64,000 nucleotides of DNA from Hormiphora californensis (taxonomy: Eukaryota; Ctenophora; Tentaculata; Cydippida; Pleurobrachiidae): assembly GCA_020137815.1 (NCBI GenBank), contig CM035357.1, forward strand, positions 3,492,528-3,556,527. The letters run 5' to 3'. Both the position numbers and the translations under genes were made by a program. How positions within the stretch are numbered: position 1 is the stretch's first letter; every line of letters starts with the position of its first letter. This document shows positions 1 to 13,900 of the stretch, piece after piece. The notes beneath the pieces are model-generated. The model saw only the letters and a list, made by a program, of their open reading frames with translations. It did not search any database and was not told the origin of the DNA.

Positions 1-451
1 CTGATGATCACTGTAGGCATCCTGGTAGCAGCATTGTAGCGGGAGGATTCTCACAACTCCAGATGTGTAATATGTGCGATAAAGGAAAAAAAGGCAAGGT
101 CTACTCAGACCCAATTTTAGGAATGAATCTAAGTTCGAAAGTCTCGTCAAACGGATATAGATGTGTGTGTATCATACTGTTTCATATGGTAACCATGGTA
201 CTCAGGTAACCACAATGGTACCATGGTAACCCCATCGGTAACCAAACTCTCTCTATTTCCCTATTTGGAGGTACAGTTGTGGGTTTAATCTGAGTGTCCC
301 TGCTATTCTCAGGTGATGCTCAGTGTGGTCTCTGGAATGTAGGTGGCTGGCACACAGGTGGCAACCTGGGGAAGGCCAAGGCAAGTGCTTCGGAAACTCA
401 GGATACTATGTGGAGCTGGAGTGGAATGAAAAAAGATCTTGGGTGTATATT

Positions 452-1165
452 GGGGAACTGTATGTCAGGACGCAGGTTCGTGATATTGGGGACACTGTAG
501 TCAGGACGCAGGTTCGTGATATTGGGAACTGTCAGTGCGATGGACTGCTTGTGTTGTGAGTATGTGGGAACTGTAGTCAGGACGCCGTTCGGATATTGGA
601 AACTGTAGTCAGGACGCAGGTTCGTGAGATTGGGAACTGTAGTCAGGACGCAGGTTCGTGATATTGGGAAACTGTAGTCAGGACGCAGGTTTGGTGATTT
701 GTGAACTGTAGTCGGACGCAGTTCGTGAATGGAACTGTATCAGGACTCAGGTCGTGATATTGGGAACTGTAGTCAGGACGCAGGTTCGTGATATTGGGAA
801 CTGTAGTCAGGACGCAGGTTCGTGATATTGGACCGTTATCAGGACGCAGGTTTGTTGATATTGGAAACTGTAGTCAGGACGCAGGTTCGTGATATTGGGA
901 ACTGTAGTCAGGACGCAGGTTCGTGATATGGGAACTGTAGTCAGGACGCAGGTTCTTGATATTGGAAACTGTAGTCGGACGCAGGTCGTGTATTATGGGA
1001 ACGTAGTCAGGACGCAGTTCGTGATTTGGGAACTGTATTCAGACGCAGGTTCTGATATATTGGGACTGTAGTCAGGACGCAGGTTCGTAAGTATTGGGAA
1101 CTGTAGTCAGGGACGCAGGTTCGTGATATTGGGAATTGTAGTCAGGACGCAGGTTTCGTGTATGT
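452..1165. repeat. minisatellite, about 31-bp unit
   Basis: About twenty imperfect head-to-tail copies of a unit built around gtagtcaggacgcaggttcg followed by tgatattgggaact. Copies differ by single-base indels, so no reading frame persists across the array. The flanks (1-450 and 1166-1758) show no gene that I can support. Confidence 0.95.
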
Positions 1166-1758
1166 CCAGTGTCAATGGAATGTAACATTTAGTTTCGATT
1201 TAATTTCGTGAATTACATCACGTGTGTGGGCAAGAATCACAGCCCCGTGTATGTGGCTGATGACTGTGTGTTAATGCTATCAAAACGTCATAAAAGCTCG
1301 CTCAATTCTTTTACGGATTCGTATGAAGCCTTATCTGACATATGTGTGATAAAGCTCTCTTACTACCACTAAATATCATGTAATACTCCGTATCAGTAAC
1401 CTCGGTTTACGCACAAAACCCTTTCCCCCGATGCCTAGCTAGACTGTTTCGCGCGTTCGTCGGTTAGAACATAACAACCCCCGAGGAGTCCGGTAAATCA
1501 AGTTTTACTACTTAACACTCTCGTTTAAAATAAAACAATTTCAGGGTTTAGACACTTATCACGGATGATGGCCACAAGGGGTGTCAGAAGGGCCCTCGTA
1601 CTTGGGTTGCTTACAGGTATAAAAACTGTAATTTGTGAAATCGGGTAACCTTGTTGGGAACGGTTCAATATAAATCCCCTTTTATAATTCCACGATATGA
1701 TCACCCAAAATTGACTAACATTGAGTAAATACTCTGACCACTCCGAAATGCGTTTCAG

Positions 1759-2372
1759 ATGTTCCAACAAATAACTGGCATCAACTCATTAATCTACTAC
1801 GTACGGGACTCCATCACCTCTCCGCCCACCAAACCACACCAGCCAGGCCATCGTGTTCGGGCCTGTGGCCTTTGTAAACGTGTTCGTGACAGTAATCACT
1901 CTCCTCACCAACTTGATTGAAAGAGTGGGACGAGAAATGTTGATATTAGCTAGTCTCCTGGTGATGATAATTGGCCTTCCATTCTAATTGAGTTTTTATT
2001 ACGAAGAGGAATATGACAAAACACTGGCTGGTTGACCGTGCTTGGTTTTCCGTCTATGTGGCTGGGTTTTGCTCCGGGTATGGGCCCCTCCCTGGGCTTA
2101 ACAGCGAGATTTTCCCGATGTGGTGTAGAAGTGTAGCTGCTTCCATTACTACAAACAACAACGGGATTTTCAATAGTTTTGTGTCTCTCACATTTCTTTC
2201 AATTGCTGCTGGCCTAGGGACATATCATGCGTTTTTTATTTATTTAGGGGCGTGTTTTGGAGCGTTTATGTATTTCTTTGTGTTCTTCCGGAACACGGGG
2301 AATCCCTTGGAGAGAATACCGAATTGTTTGACGAGAGATGGTTTTTGGTATTTGTGGTCAGTGATAAATTAA
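1759..2372 (+). pseudogene. sugar transporter (MFS) C-terminal half, frameshifted
   Basis: This resembles the second half of a GLUT/inositol-type major facilitator sugar transporter, a 12-helix plasma-membrane carrier. A plausible splice acceptor (tttcag) precedes MFQQITGIN..IYY, the helix-7 QQ-x-x-G-x-N signature. A second frame then gives helix 8 and the loop ERVGRE, matching the family E-x-x-GRR motif. The third piece (2013-2372) carries GYGPLPGLNSEIFP, the helix-10 GP-x-P-W-x-x-SE-x-FP signature, two further hydrophobic helices, and NTGNPLERI in place of the usual PETKG-x-x-LE-x-I. The pieces lie in different frames, with an indel near 1843-1856 and a TAA at 1985-1987 before the last frame begins. 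Either it is a decayed gene or the assembly has indels here. The PETKG change favours decay. No N-terminal half was found upstream. Confidence 0.7.
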
Positions 2373-3200
2373 AACCTTTGTGTGTTTAATCTGTCTTTAG
2401 TGAATGATTATTAAAATCTGAATTATAAATAATAGTCAGTATCCTTCTCACAAATTACAAAGAGCAGTTCCAATCACAATACAAAGGTCCGGCCCAACCT
2501 CTGGCCCAATACGTCCCTCCCAACTAAAGACCCGACCAGTCGTAAAGAGAAGTGTCAACTGTTTACAATTGGTACAGCGTGTCCGAGTTCCGTTGACCGA
2601 GTAACAAGTAAAAAAAACCGAGCCGAGTTGATTGCCACTACCGAACACAATACGCTGGTCTGGTGAGAAGAAATATGATTTTGGATTTGGTATCCGTACA
2701 CTTTTCCATTCCTGCGCTTCACTTTTATCAGAGGGTTGGTGGAACCCCATACGAAGGCCACGAAAATCATTTTAAATACATCACTGATCATATTGGTAAC
2801 CTAATGTGACTGAAAAGTATAGTTAGATGATATATAGTCTATGATAGGTAGACGCCAGTCAAAATGGCCAGAAACGACGGAAAATCCAGAAAAAAACCGC
2901 ACGCGCAAATCTAAAAAAGGGCCCAAATGTTTGAGTTTTAGAATTATATATTCCAACGCCGCGCACATAATTTTCGAGTTGCGCGGCTGCACGTTAGCAG
3001 CGCCAATTGAAAGATTGCGCCTCCACAGATCGAGGCAAAATCAACCTGAAACCGGGAATGTAAGCATAAAAAACAGTCTTATGAATTAATCGAGATACAA
3101 AATAACAAATAGCAAACCATGTGTGTCAAAATAAATCTCAGTATCAAAATCAAATTCTCAGCAAAGAAAAACCAACCGATCGTCTAGCTCACTGTCTCTT
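2373..3200. other. intergenic, no gene seen
   Basis: Between the transporter remnant and the 3' end of the lectin gene I see only short open stretches without domain signatures or convincing splice structure. Confidence 0.5.
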
Positions 3201-3201
3201 A

Positions 3202-6200
3202 TCAAATATCGATTAATTGTAGACTGTAGTCAACAACAACAGTCAATGTCACATCATGAGCGTTTTTCAGATGATCAAGGTTCAGAACAGACGAACTCAA
3301 GGATCCTCTGCGGAAGCGGGTTTGAGCGGCCACCTCACATTTACAGACCTTCCTTCCAAGCTGAAGAACGGATCCCAGTGGTACCTTCCTCTGTTCGCCT
3401 GGAGAAATAGAAGTTGGAAATACTACTGTTGAAATACTGATTTATAAACTACAGTCAACACTAATTGAATTCAATAACTAATTAACTAATTAGTTAATGT
3501 ACCTTCAAGGGGGCATCCCTCAATATTCTTGTTCCTCACATTACACTCCCATCAGTCACGTCATGGTCCATCTTACACGTGCACAAATTACACTCCACCT
3601 GCTTCTGGGTGCCGTGGGGCAGCACTTGGGTATCCATCTGAGGGGGGGGGGAGGAATTGGGGTTCAGGAATAGCGTTTGGAGACAGACGGTGACCCACGC
3701 CCTCACGGGGAGGGCTAACGTGACCAACTTGGGGGGGGGGGTGAGACTTCCCAATCTACACATACCTGGAGAAACACTCTCGTTTTGGTTCTACACCTGG
3801 TTCTTGGTGCACTCACCTTGCCTGTCGCGCAGACATGATACACTTACAGTCAACCTGGGGGGAGAGTTGGTGTGTTGGTGATACCGGTGAGATGTAGAGA
3901 GACTGCATCGAGTTGGTTGATAGTTGAGTTTCTCGATGGTTTTTCCATGTCGTGTTTCTCTTTAAGTCACATGAGATATGGCATGGTGAAAAATTTGAGA
4001 AATATAGAGTGGTATCCTGGCTTGGGCTAGCATTTGAGGTAAACTAATGACATGAACTTACCGTGAATCGTTAAAGAGTTCGTAAACTTTCCCGTCATAA
4101 CAGACAGACCGTTAGTTGGGACTCTCTCGCACAGTAGTTTCCCTCACAGTTCACACCCCTGTATCATACAGTACAGGTCTGAAATATAGAAATATAGAAA
4201 ACCATTGACATATTGAATACTACACGATTAGTTTCCTCCAGTAGGAACATCTGTAAGTAGTGTAAAACCCGAACAACTGCGCACTCTGCCAATTGCGTGC
4301 GCTAAAGGCCGTTCTCACTCAGACAGGTTGTAAGAATCAAAAGGGTCGAGGCACAGACAGGGATCAACCTAAACTCGACAGAATGAGTCCCATTACGTCG
4401 GACCCCGATTTTACCGGGATGCTCGTGGAAAAGGGTTTTCCCGGTAAATCGGGGTCTGACGTAACTGTATTTACCTGGCGTCATTGCTAAATGGAATCCA
4501 ACAGGGTGGTTCTGCCGTTATAGTCACACTCCACTAGTACACACCCTGTGCCGGTTACACTGAATACCACCCGTTCCTGTAGAGATATAACTGCTTTGTA
4601 ATCACCCTCTTATATCTTTGTTTTGATGTTGTGCTCAATTTGATTTAGTTGCCATGAACAAGATGATCAATCACCGAGTGATACTTCTAGTAGATCACTG
4701 ATAGTGAGGAACATAAATGATATGAGACTAACCTAGACAAGTACAGGTCTGGCAGCCCATTTTAAATTCATCACCAGCATTGTAAATAGTTCCCATCGAC
4801 AACCTTCGCCTGAACTGAGGGGAACCGAGGTTTAGAATACTAGGTCAATCAAAATATCCTGAATCAATGGGTCGCTCGCACGGAGAGTCGAGAGGTAATT
4901 TCATTCAGGTGGTAGAACGCACTCTATAATAATAACAATAAATCTAAACCAACAGACAGCACCAACAACAGTAAAAGCTCACACCCAGTGGTGCTCGATT
5001 GAAAATCTTAACTCTATCGAAATATTTTGAACGGCAAAATTTGAAGAAAATAGCTCATCTGAACGGCAAATTCACAACAACCAAAATCAAACCCATTTGT
5101 GACTAAGTGTGGTCTAATGACAGTTTAGAACCGTGATAGGCGGTAGATCGGTAAGATGAGAGTTATCGATTTTATAGGTCTAGTGAGACTTAGTCAAATT
5201 TGACAAAATGGCTTATTTGATGGTTAAAATTCAAAACAACCAAAACCAAACCCCATTTGTGACTAATGGTGGTCTAATGAACGTTTAGAACCGTAGATAG
5301 GCGGTAGATCGGTAAAGATAGAGTCAATGATTTCATAGGCTAGTGAGTATTAGTAACACGAATAAGTAAAGCCAGCCGTTAAAAATCATCAATCTACATC
5401 TCCGATGTGGCCAGTGGCTAGGCGCCTTACTTACCACACGCAGGTCCCGTGTTCAAATCCCGCATCATAATTTCACAATTTTACTTGAAATTTTCCAACG
5501 CAACGCTTTTTTTGAACGGCCAATTAAATTTGAACGTTAAGCAACTCGAGCTTGTAACCCGCTCCGTCGATTAGCTTGAGCTCTCTCGTTATTTGGTGCC
5601 GTCACACTGTACAAGCTTTTACAATATACATACCTGCAGGCTCAACCTCCTCCACTTCTTCGATGACTTCATCAACCTCACATTTCTTGTTGCTGCACCG
5701 CACCCTCCCACTGGACATACACACGCACCGGTTACAATCCACTTGAAGATGGAACCAAGGGCAACCGTTCCACGACCTTCAACCTCACACCCAGTAGTAG
5801 TGGTTTCTAGGGATATGATACATTATTGAGGTGATGAATTGCAGACATCCAATTACAACTCAAATGTAACCCATCTTTTACGAAATAACCCTCCAAAGCG
5901 CTGACAAGGGAGGGTAAACCAAACCCCCCCCCCCTAACCCCTGGCACTTACCACATTTTCTGCTGGTGCAAAATGGTTACCGTCCTTCAAACAGGTGCAA
6001 ATGTTACAGTCTTTCTTCCACTGTTGGAATTGCTGGTACACATTTCCAGCGCCGTCAGTACACTGCTTAGCGGCTGTGGAGAGGGGCTGTTAAAGGGGAA
6101 GAGGGAGAGGGGGCGTTAGATAGGGAGAAAGAGAGAGGGTGTTAGATGGAAGGAAGCTGTTTGCAAAAAGGAGTGAATGGTAAATTTTTATAAGAGCATT

Positions 6201-9200
6201 GATTTAAATAATTATCATGACAAATGAATTAATTAGTTATCATCTGGTTATATCATCTGCTAATTACTATATCGCTAATACTTTGCTATTATAATATCTA
6301 ATTACCAGCAGATATCCGTGGTACATGTGACACGTGTTTTGGAGCAATAACACGTGTTACACTCATCAGGGAACCTCTCTCCATCCTCATAGACATTTCC
6401 CTTGAAGTCACACACCTGGAGGTGGAATTAATTAATTAGCTAATTAGTTAACTAGTTAATTAGTTAATTAATAGGTAGTCATACATATGTGTGACTACCA
6501 ATTAATTAACTAATTAACTAGTTAACTAATATATATATATATGTACTCAGCTCTCTTATTTCATGTTTCTTTCACCAAAACTACTAAACAATGGGTACCT
6601 GTTTCGAAGCGGTGAGGGGCCAATCAGGTATCTGAACGGGATCCTTCTTGAATTGGGCAGCAGTCATGGCCATGTTTGCAGATGTAGGGGTGGGAGCCTT
6701 ATCTGGGGGTGGGTGAGATTAATGTATATTGTAGGTGTTGTATCTAGAAATAGAGGTAACAGGAGAGGGGGAACTGCTAGAGACATATTTTCAGTTACAG
6801 ACTTGAATTGAGCAGTGAAGGGTTATTTCTTACCAACGAAACTGAGAGTGGCAATCTCTTTCACCGCACCGTACTTGTTACTCGCGAGGCAGGCAAACCT
6901 GAGAGGGGGAGAGTATCGGGAGTTATTCCATAATATAGCTAAATAACTAGCTACTCATTAAATAATTAGCTACTAATTACATAACTAGCTACTCATTATA
7001 CCTGCCGGTATCCTCCTCTCCGTTGATGATCACTACCTCCTCTGCTACCACATTGTGGATTCCTTGTTCAGCGTTATTGTGAACTGGTGGGAAGGTGTTA
7101 GATCCAGACTGCAGCCTCACAATTATAACCTGGCAGGGGAGGATAATTAATTATCATCATCCTTGATTAATTATTGGAAATTAGGGGGTATATGATAATG
7201 TCAAATCAATGATTTCAATTTCGGCTAAAGTATGCGATTATTATCTTACATCAGGTTTTGGGGCACCCGTCACCACACATCGCATCTTTTGGGCGTACTT
7301 TTGTCCAAGAGCCAGGCTCTCAATACCCAATCGAACCAGAGGTGGCATTCGGACTGAAATGGTGAGTTTTATGAAGGAGAGCAGTTCACTAGAGAACAGA
7401 AAAAGGGCGAAATACAGACGGACAGACATCTATTAGATTTCTGTCTCTCTTTGATGACTGTCTCTCATGTGACTTACTGTAACCGTCAGCAGCAACGGAG
7501 GGATTCATACTGGTATCACTACTTGGAATGACCTTGAAATTACCGGAACTTTTTGCAACGCCATTAACATTCCACGCATAGCAAGTAATCTGAAAAATTA
7601 GCAGATAATAATTAACAATTTAGTACATGTATTAGTTTTAAACAATAAATCAATTATTAGTATCAACTAATTAAACACTAATTAAACACTGCACCTGTGA
7701 GGGAGTGATGCCTGCAGAAATCCTGAAAGTCTTGGTGGACGTTTTGAGTCCCAGTTGGCCCTTTTTAGGGGACATGGCCAGGTCGGGTTGGAATTGAGTA
7801 GCATCTGTTATTTTCATCTCGGGAACGGGCTCTCCGATAGCGGAACAGGTGATATCAAACTGAGAGAGGATTTCAATTTTCAGCTGTATGAAATGTGGAT
7901 AAACATTTTCTCTTAATTAACAAATTAATTAGTTAATTAACTCACCGTCCCTCCCTTGATTGACCAATCAATTAGTTAATTAACTCACCGTCCCTCCCTC
8001 TGGGAACTGTTGCCCAGAGATTCCCTGGACAATAACAGGACTGTATCTCCGTCCAGGACACTCGTGTTTACAGACACCATGAAAGAGGAAGGGTCTCTCT
8101 GGGGGACATTTGCACATATCCGCACACCTAGTGAGGGGAGAGAGGGATCAGATGAGTGAATGAGTGATAACGAAGTATCTCTAATTATTTCAAATTAATT
8201 CTAATTATCTCTAATTACCTTCTGTTACAGGTAGTGGTAGGTTCCTCGCACGTCCTATCACAACCATTGGCACCCTCTTCACTACATCGGGTCCATCGGA
8301 AACCCAGGTCCCGGTAACTTGGGGGACACTCTGCAAGGGAATGGGACAGTTAGGGCGGGGATTGTGGGGGGACGGTAACTTGGGGGACACTCTGTGGGGG
8401 AAAGGAACAGTTAGCTAGGTCGAGGGGATGTAAGGGTGACTGCGTCACCAAGGTGTACCCGTGTTTTGACCTTACCTTCTCGCAATCGATATTGTGTTTC
8501 ATGGGCTGTTCCTGTAGTCCCATCAATCACTGAAAAAGGTTTTATGAAGGAGTAACTCAAACAATGTTTGGTTTTATGAAGGAGCAACTCAAACAATGTT
8601 TGGTTTTACGAAGGAGCAACTCCCACAATGATTGGTTTTATGAAGGAGCACACTTACTTTCACAGCTGGTACAATCCAAAGCACCGCCCGCGCTGTAACA
8701 TGTACAACTTTGACAGCCAATATCAATAGATTCACCGACAGGAACCAGACTTCCCTTGTAATCACATCCTGTAGATCAAAAAGTTAGCAGAATTGATTAT
8801 AGGTTTTGTCAAATAATCAGATATCACAAAACCACTGCAGATTAAATTTGATATCACAAAATATATTTTTACCCTGAGTGTTGCCACTGGTACATGCCGG
8901 ATCCGCTTTACAGTTCAAGAACCCGTAAGTGCACGTGCACAGCTCACATGCCTCACTAGCGGATTGGCCATTAGCCAGCATGGATCCAGAGGGGAGGGTA
9001 CATGCCCTGGCTACTGCCACGCACAATGTCGTCTTTTCCTGAACAGGGATCAATTGGTTAAATTTGTTGGGATCTTGGTCACGAAGTCACCCCTATTTTT
9101 GCATATATAATGTGAGCTTGCGCGGAGGGGTAATTTCATTACCAAGTTGGGGTTAATTTCATAGCTGTGTGTACCTCGGAGGTGAGCATTGATTTCCATT

Positions 9201-9839
9201 TCCCAGTAGCGGCCACCATGTAGGCATAACCTCTCTGTGGGTGGTTAACATCCCAGTTAGCATAGGATGAATCAGTGATCACCTCACGTGTTGCCATCCA
9301 TTGCCTGTTACCTGCAAAATGGGGATTTAGAGTATAGTCTATGCTATACTCTATCTATGAGGATAACTGGAAGATTGCGAAGGAGAGGATTGAGGAATGT
9401 TTGTCAAGTGTGAAAGCTTGGATGAGTGAGCACTGGCTACAGTGCAACGAGGCAAAGACTGAATTCCTGCTGCTAGGCAAAAACAGTGCCCTGGATAAGA
9501 TGGTGTATCGGCCCACTGTGGACTTTGGTGGAGTGGAGATAAGCCCAGTGGACTTTACGGGGAGTGCAGGGAAAACACTAGGAGTGTTCCTTGATAGCAA
9601 CCTCTCTATGGAGAGGCAAATCAACAGTGTTAAGAGGCAATGTGGACTACTTGTCTCCTTACATTGTCTTTGTTTTTACTCTCGCTTCCGATGCCATTTT
9701 GGACTATCACCGCACATAAATTGCCAGTTCTTCTTCTCCCAACTACCCAATTTCAGTAAACACTACCCCCACCCCCGGCCTTGTTTAGTAAATGTCCCGA
9801 CACACGTATATTTCGGCAAATTTGTACTGGCCTCAAACT

Positions 9840-9900
<61 letters not shown>

Positions 9901-10793
9901 TCTCTCTCTCACTCTCACACTCATTCCTTCGCTTACTACAACCTTTCTAAAGTGTAAATATGCTGTCCAAAGTACTCCCAAAGTTTCAAGTTCATATTTC
10001 AAAATTTAAATTTAATTAAAATAATCTTGCATTTGAACTGAGAAATAACTTTGCGACCGAAGAATTCACACAAGATCAAATATGCCACATTGTCACTACT
10101 TGTCTCCTTACATTGTCTTTGTTTTTACTCTCGCTTCCGATGCCATTTTGGACTATCACCGCACATAAATTGCCAGTTCTTCTTCTCCCAACTACCCAAT
10201 TTCAGTAAACACTACCCCCACCCCCGGCCTTGTTTAGTAAATGTCCCGACACACGTATATTTCCACCTCCCACCCCCTCCGCCCCTCCCCTCCGCCCCAC
10301 CCACCTCCCCCACCCTGGCCCTTCCCAATTTAGAGCAGTTTCTTATATACCTCGCTACAGAGACAATCCTTGTGTTTTGGTGCACTAAGTCGCTTATCGC
10401 GTGTAACAACTCACAAATTGTCTTATCTGCCCCACCCGACCTGTCTTCTAGAACATCTTACATTCCAGTGGTGCTACATCTGTCCTACCCCTCATTTGTG
10501 TTTGATCGTTCTCTTTTTATCTTTATCTCAACTGGAAATCTCATCTCATCACCAAGACGTCACGGTACCCATCACATCCATGAAGGTCGTAAGTTTGTCA
10601 GTCCGTGTTGGTTGTTGTTAGGTAACACATCCATTTAAAAAGCCCTGTTATCAAAATTATTACTCAAAAAGTCGGGGGATGGACATTAGATGGGGCCTCC
10701 TTTGCGCTTGCCAGCGCAGTGTTCCCCCGACCCCCAGACCCCATCTTCCTACCCAACTCCTAGCCTGTCTCTTTCTTTCTCTCTCTCTCTCTT

Positions 10794-10829
<36 letters not shown>

Positions 10830-10830
10830 C

Positions 10831-10905
<75 letters not shown>

Positions 10906-13900
10906 TCTCTCTAGCTCTCTCCATCTATCTTTCTCTCCCTATTTTCTTTTTCTCGCTTCTCTCTTCTTTCTACCTTCTTGTTGCCGCACTCCTGCTCTCT
11001 TATCTCTCTACCTCTCGTTTCATTCTACTTTTCAAGATCTGGGAATACCACACTTGACAGGGTGCAGCCTTGACCAAACAGCACATATCAATCGGTATAA
11101 TATCAATTGATATGGGCTCCGCGCACCATAGGCTCAAATGAGAGGTCAAGGCGGCCCTGTTTAAGTTCCCCCCGCTAGCCAAGCGAAGTATAGGATGTGC
11201 CGTTGTACCAGACGCCGGACCAAACTTTGTTTGCCTAAGTTGGGTAGTCACTTTGTTGGTCACGCCTGGATGCCAGAATCCAGGTGTGACCAGGATGACC
11301 AGCGCCGGGCCGAGAAGGCACTGGGGGCAAACAAGGGGCATTGGGAGTTTCGTAGTTTCACAAAGGGCCCCAACATAGCGCTAGCCTTCGGTGACACTAA
11401 GGACGCGGAGAGGTCGCGAGAAAAAAAAAAAAAAAAAAAAAAAAAGAGGCAATGTGGTTTGTTGTTGAAGAATCTATGGCAGGTAAACCGGTGTCTAGAT
11501 AGATCGACGAAGATACTCCTTGTTAAGCAGCTCATCATTTCAAGACTGGATTATTGTAATATCCTTTACCATGGCTTACCTAAGAAGCTTCTCAACAGCC
11601 TTCAGAGAGTCTTGAACTCGTGTGTCAGATTTGTTTATGGCCTATACGGTCACCAAGACACCTACATGCCATACTTGAAAGAATTGCATGTTCTTCCTGT
11701 GGAACAACGAGTCACGTTCAAAGCATGCCTTATGGCGTACAAGATTGTACATGGATTGGCCCCTGGCTACCTGCAAGATCAGGTCCCTGTTGATGATGGA
11801 CTTCATGTGATCCGGGCTACTAGAGGAAATGCTTGGCCTGATGGCCTCAAGCTGAAGTACCCTAAGCTATCAAGTGTCAATGCGACTTCCAAGTTGAGAA
11901 GAAGACGTCCGTCGGTTTACCTGCCTGAAGTCTGGAATAAGCTTCCCCTTGATCTGAGAGCTGTTGAGTCTGTGGAATCTTTTAAGTCTAAGCTCAAGAC
12001 TAGTCTTTTCACTGAGGCATTTGGTGAGACTGGACTGTCCTCTTAAGACTCTCCTTCTTGCTAAGGTATGTGCTCTAGCTGGTACCCGTTTTTTAATTAT
12101 TTTTCTGTAATTTAGCTCGTGGCGAGCAGAAGTGTGAAGCATTTTTTCATAGCACGAGTGGTTTTCTGTGTTTCCAATCTACGGACTTTTTTACCAATCT
12201 TTTTAGAGTTCCAGGACTCTAACTCAGTCTGTTATGTAATCAGTCACCGATAGTTATGTGAGCCGATAGTAATGTGAGCCGGTGTTTTTCTTTATTAATT
12301 TTTGTTCTATTAGGGATAAGTTGTCAAGGTCTTTCTAGTATATTAACCGTTCAGATTATCCTTCAGTGACAGCATCAGTTTCGCTGCTCTGTCCCTGTCG
12401 GATATGGGCGGAATATAAACCCCAGTGTCCCGATCTCTGGAATATGAAGGAAAGATAAATGCAAAAATTCTGCAGCAAAACAAAATCCTTGCAGCAAAAT
12501 GAAAAAATATTGGGGACTGCAGCAGCTGCTGCTGCAGCAGCAGAAGATATTTCCCATACTTACACACAGAGATACAGCAGTGCTGCAGTGTTAACAGTGT
12601 GTAACAGAGAGATAGAATATGTTGGGGCATGCCCCAGTTGTGCGTAATGCACCGACAACAGTCGAGTAAGGGGGAGGGGGAAAGAAAAGAGAGATTCATA
12701 CTTTAACAAAGATCTCTTTTTTCCCCATAGCTTTACAGAGGGGTGAGATCGTTATAGTCACTGTTGCAGTACCTGACAGTGGTCCTCCGACATATTCCGA
12801 CGTGAAATTCGACCTAGATCTCGACCTGGAATGAGCCGCGCATCAGAGAGATGTGCCGCAGTAAGAAAATGATGTCGCGCTTCAACTCTTTTCTCTCGCT
12901 AGTCTTTGTGTCTCTCTCACTACGAATGCGCGCCTCATTCCAGGTCGAGATTCTCGTCGAATTTCACGTCGAGGTATGGCAATTATGTTGGAGGACCACT
13001 GTCAGTGGAATTTTCTCGGAATTTTCCATCTCTGCAGTCGCTGCAGCACTGCAGCAGGGAAGGGGAAGAAAAGAGAGATTCATACTTTAACATAGCTCTC
13101 TTTTTTCCCCATAGCTTTACAAAGGGGTGAGATCGTTATAGTCACTGTTGCAGTCCCTGAGTGGAATATTCCAAGACATTTCCACTGCTGCAGCAGCACT
13201 GCAGCAGGCACTGCAGAGATGGAATATTCCAAGGAATTTCCACTACTGCAGCAGCACTGCAGCAGGCACTGCAAAGATGGAATATTCCAAGGAATATTCC
13301 AACTTTATAGGGACTGCAGTAGGGAAATATTCCAATGTTAGGGGTACTGGGACTGCCGGGGTATTTTAGGACGGCAAAATCCCTATCCATGACTGCAGCA
13401 AATAGTAAAATTCCTGCAGCAAAACGAGCTCCCAAAATGAAAATTCCAGGCGTGAAAAAAAAATCGGGACACCGGGATATAAACATAGTTATTATTATTA
13501 TTATTATACTATACTCTATACTATATACTCTATACTATAGAGAGAGGGCAAAATGAGAGGGTAGAGCTGCTACCATGAAACAGGACAGCATGGGGTTTGA
13601 TTAGAGTGGGACTACCACTGAAACTGTCTTGAGGTGTATCCCGGGATCTGAGCACAATATTACATACTGAACCGTACCATCAATGGATTGAATGAGCCCC
13701 AGCCAGGCCTCTCCGATCCCATTATCGAGCATGTACTGTTGTACAACCTCGTTCGCCTCAGAATCCATCACGGGCAGCCACCTGAACGACAGAAACTGTG
13801 ACTTGCGAATCATTAATGTGTAAAGGATATATTGCTTCTCCCTTCTCCAGAGAAGCTAAGTTTGAGAGATAAAATATATCTCGAGCAAATAAAGAAGAGA

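Larger units (their letters stand above)
9335..12290 (+). mobile_element. 5'-truncated CR1/L2-type LINE, reverse-transcriptase C-terminus
   Basis: A non-LTR retrotransposon fragment sits in the intron between lectin-domain exons. The first part (9335-9645) encodes the region after the RT palm: EECLSSVKAWMSEHWLQCNE, KTEFLLLG and GVFLDSNLSMERQI. The second part (11444-12046) encodes the thumb/connection: SRLDYCNILYHGLPKK, ELHVLPVEQRVTFKACL and VWNKLPLDLR, ending at a TAA at 12044-12046. These motifs are typical of CR1/L2/Jockey-like LINEs. The copy starts just after the YADD region, consistent with 5' truncation during insertion. The two parts are separated by a younger insert (9646-11443) and would be continuous and in frame without it. 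The 3' UTR ends with a short repeat of cgatagtaatgtgagc, as CR1/L2 tails often do. The 3' boundary is approximate. Confidence 0.9.

Noticed and set aside
452-1165. Possible CRISPR-like array
   Set aside because: There are no unique spacers between the repeats; units are contiguous and degenerate, which is a minisatellite in a eukaryotic genome.
10051-10638. 195-residue open frame inside the retroposed insert
   Set aside because: Half of it repeats the reading of the duplicated 165-bp block in another copy, and the rest is C-rich; no protein family.
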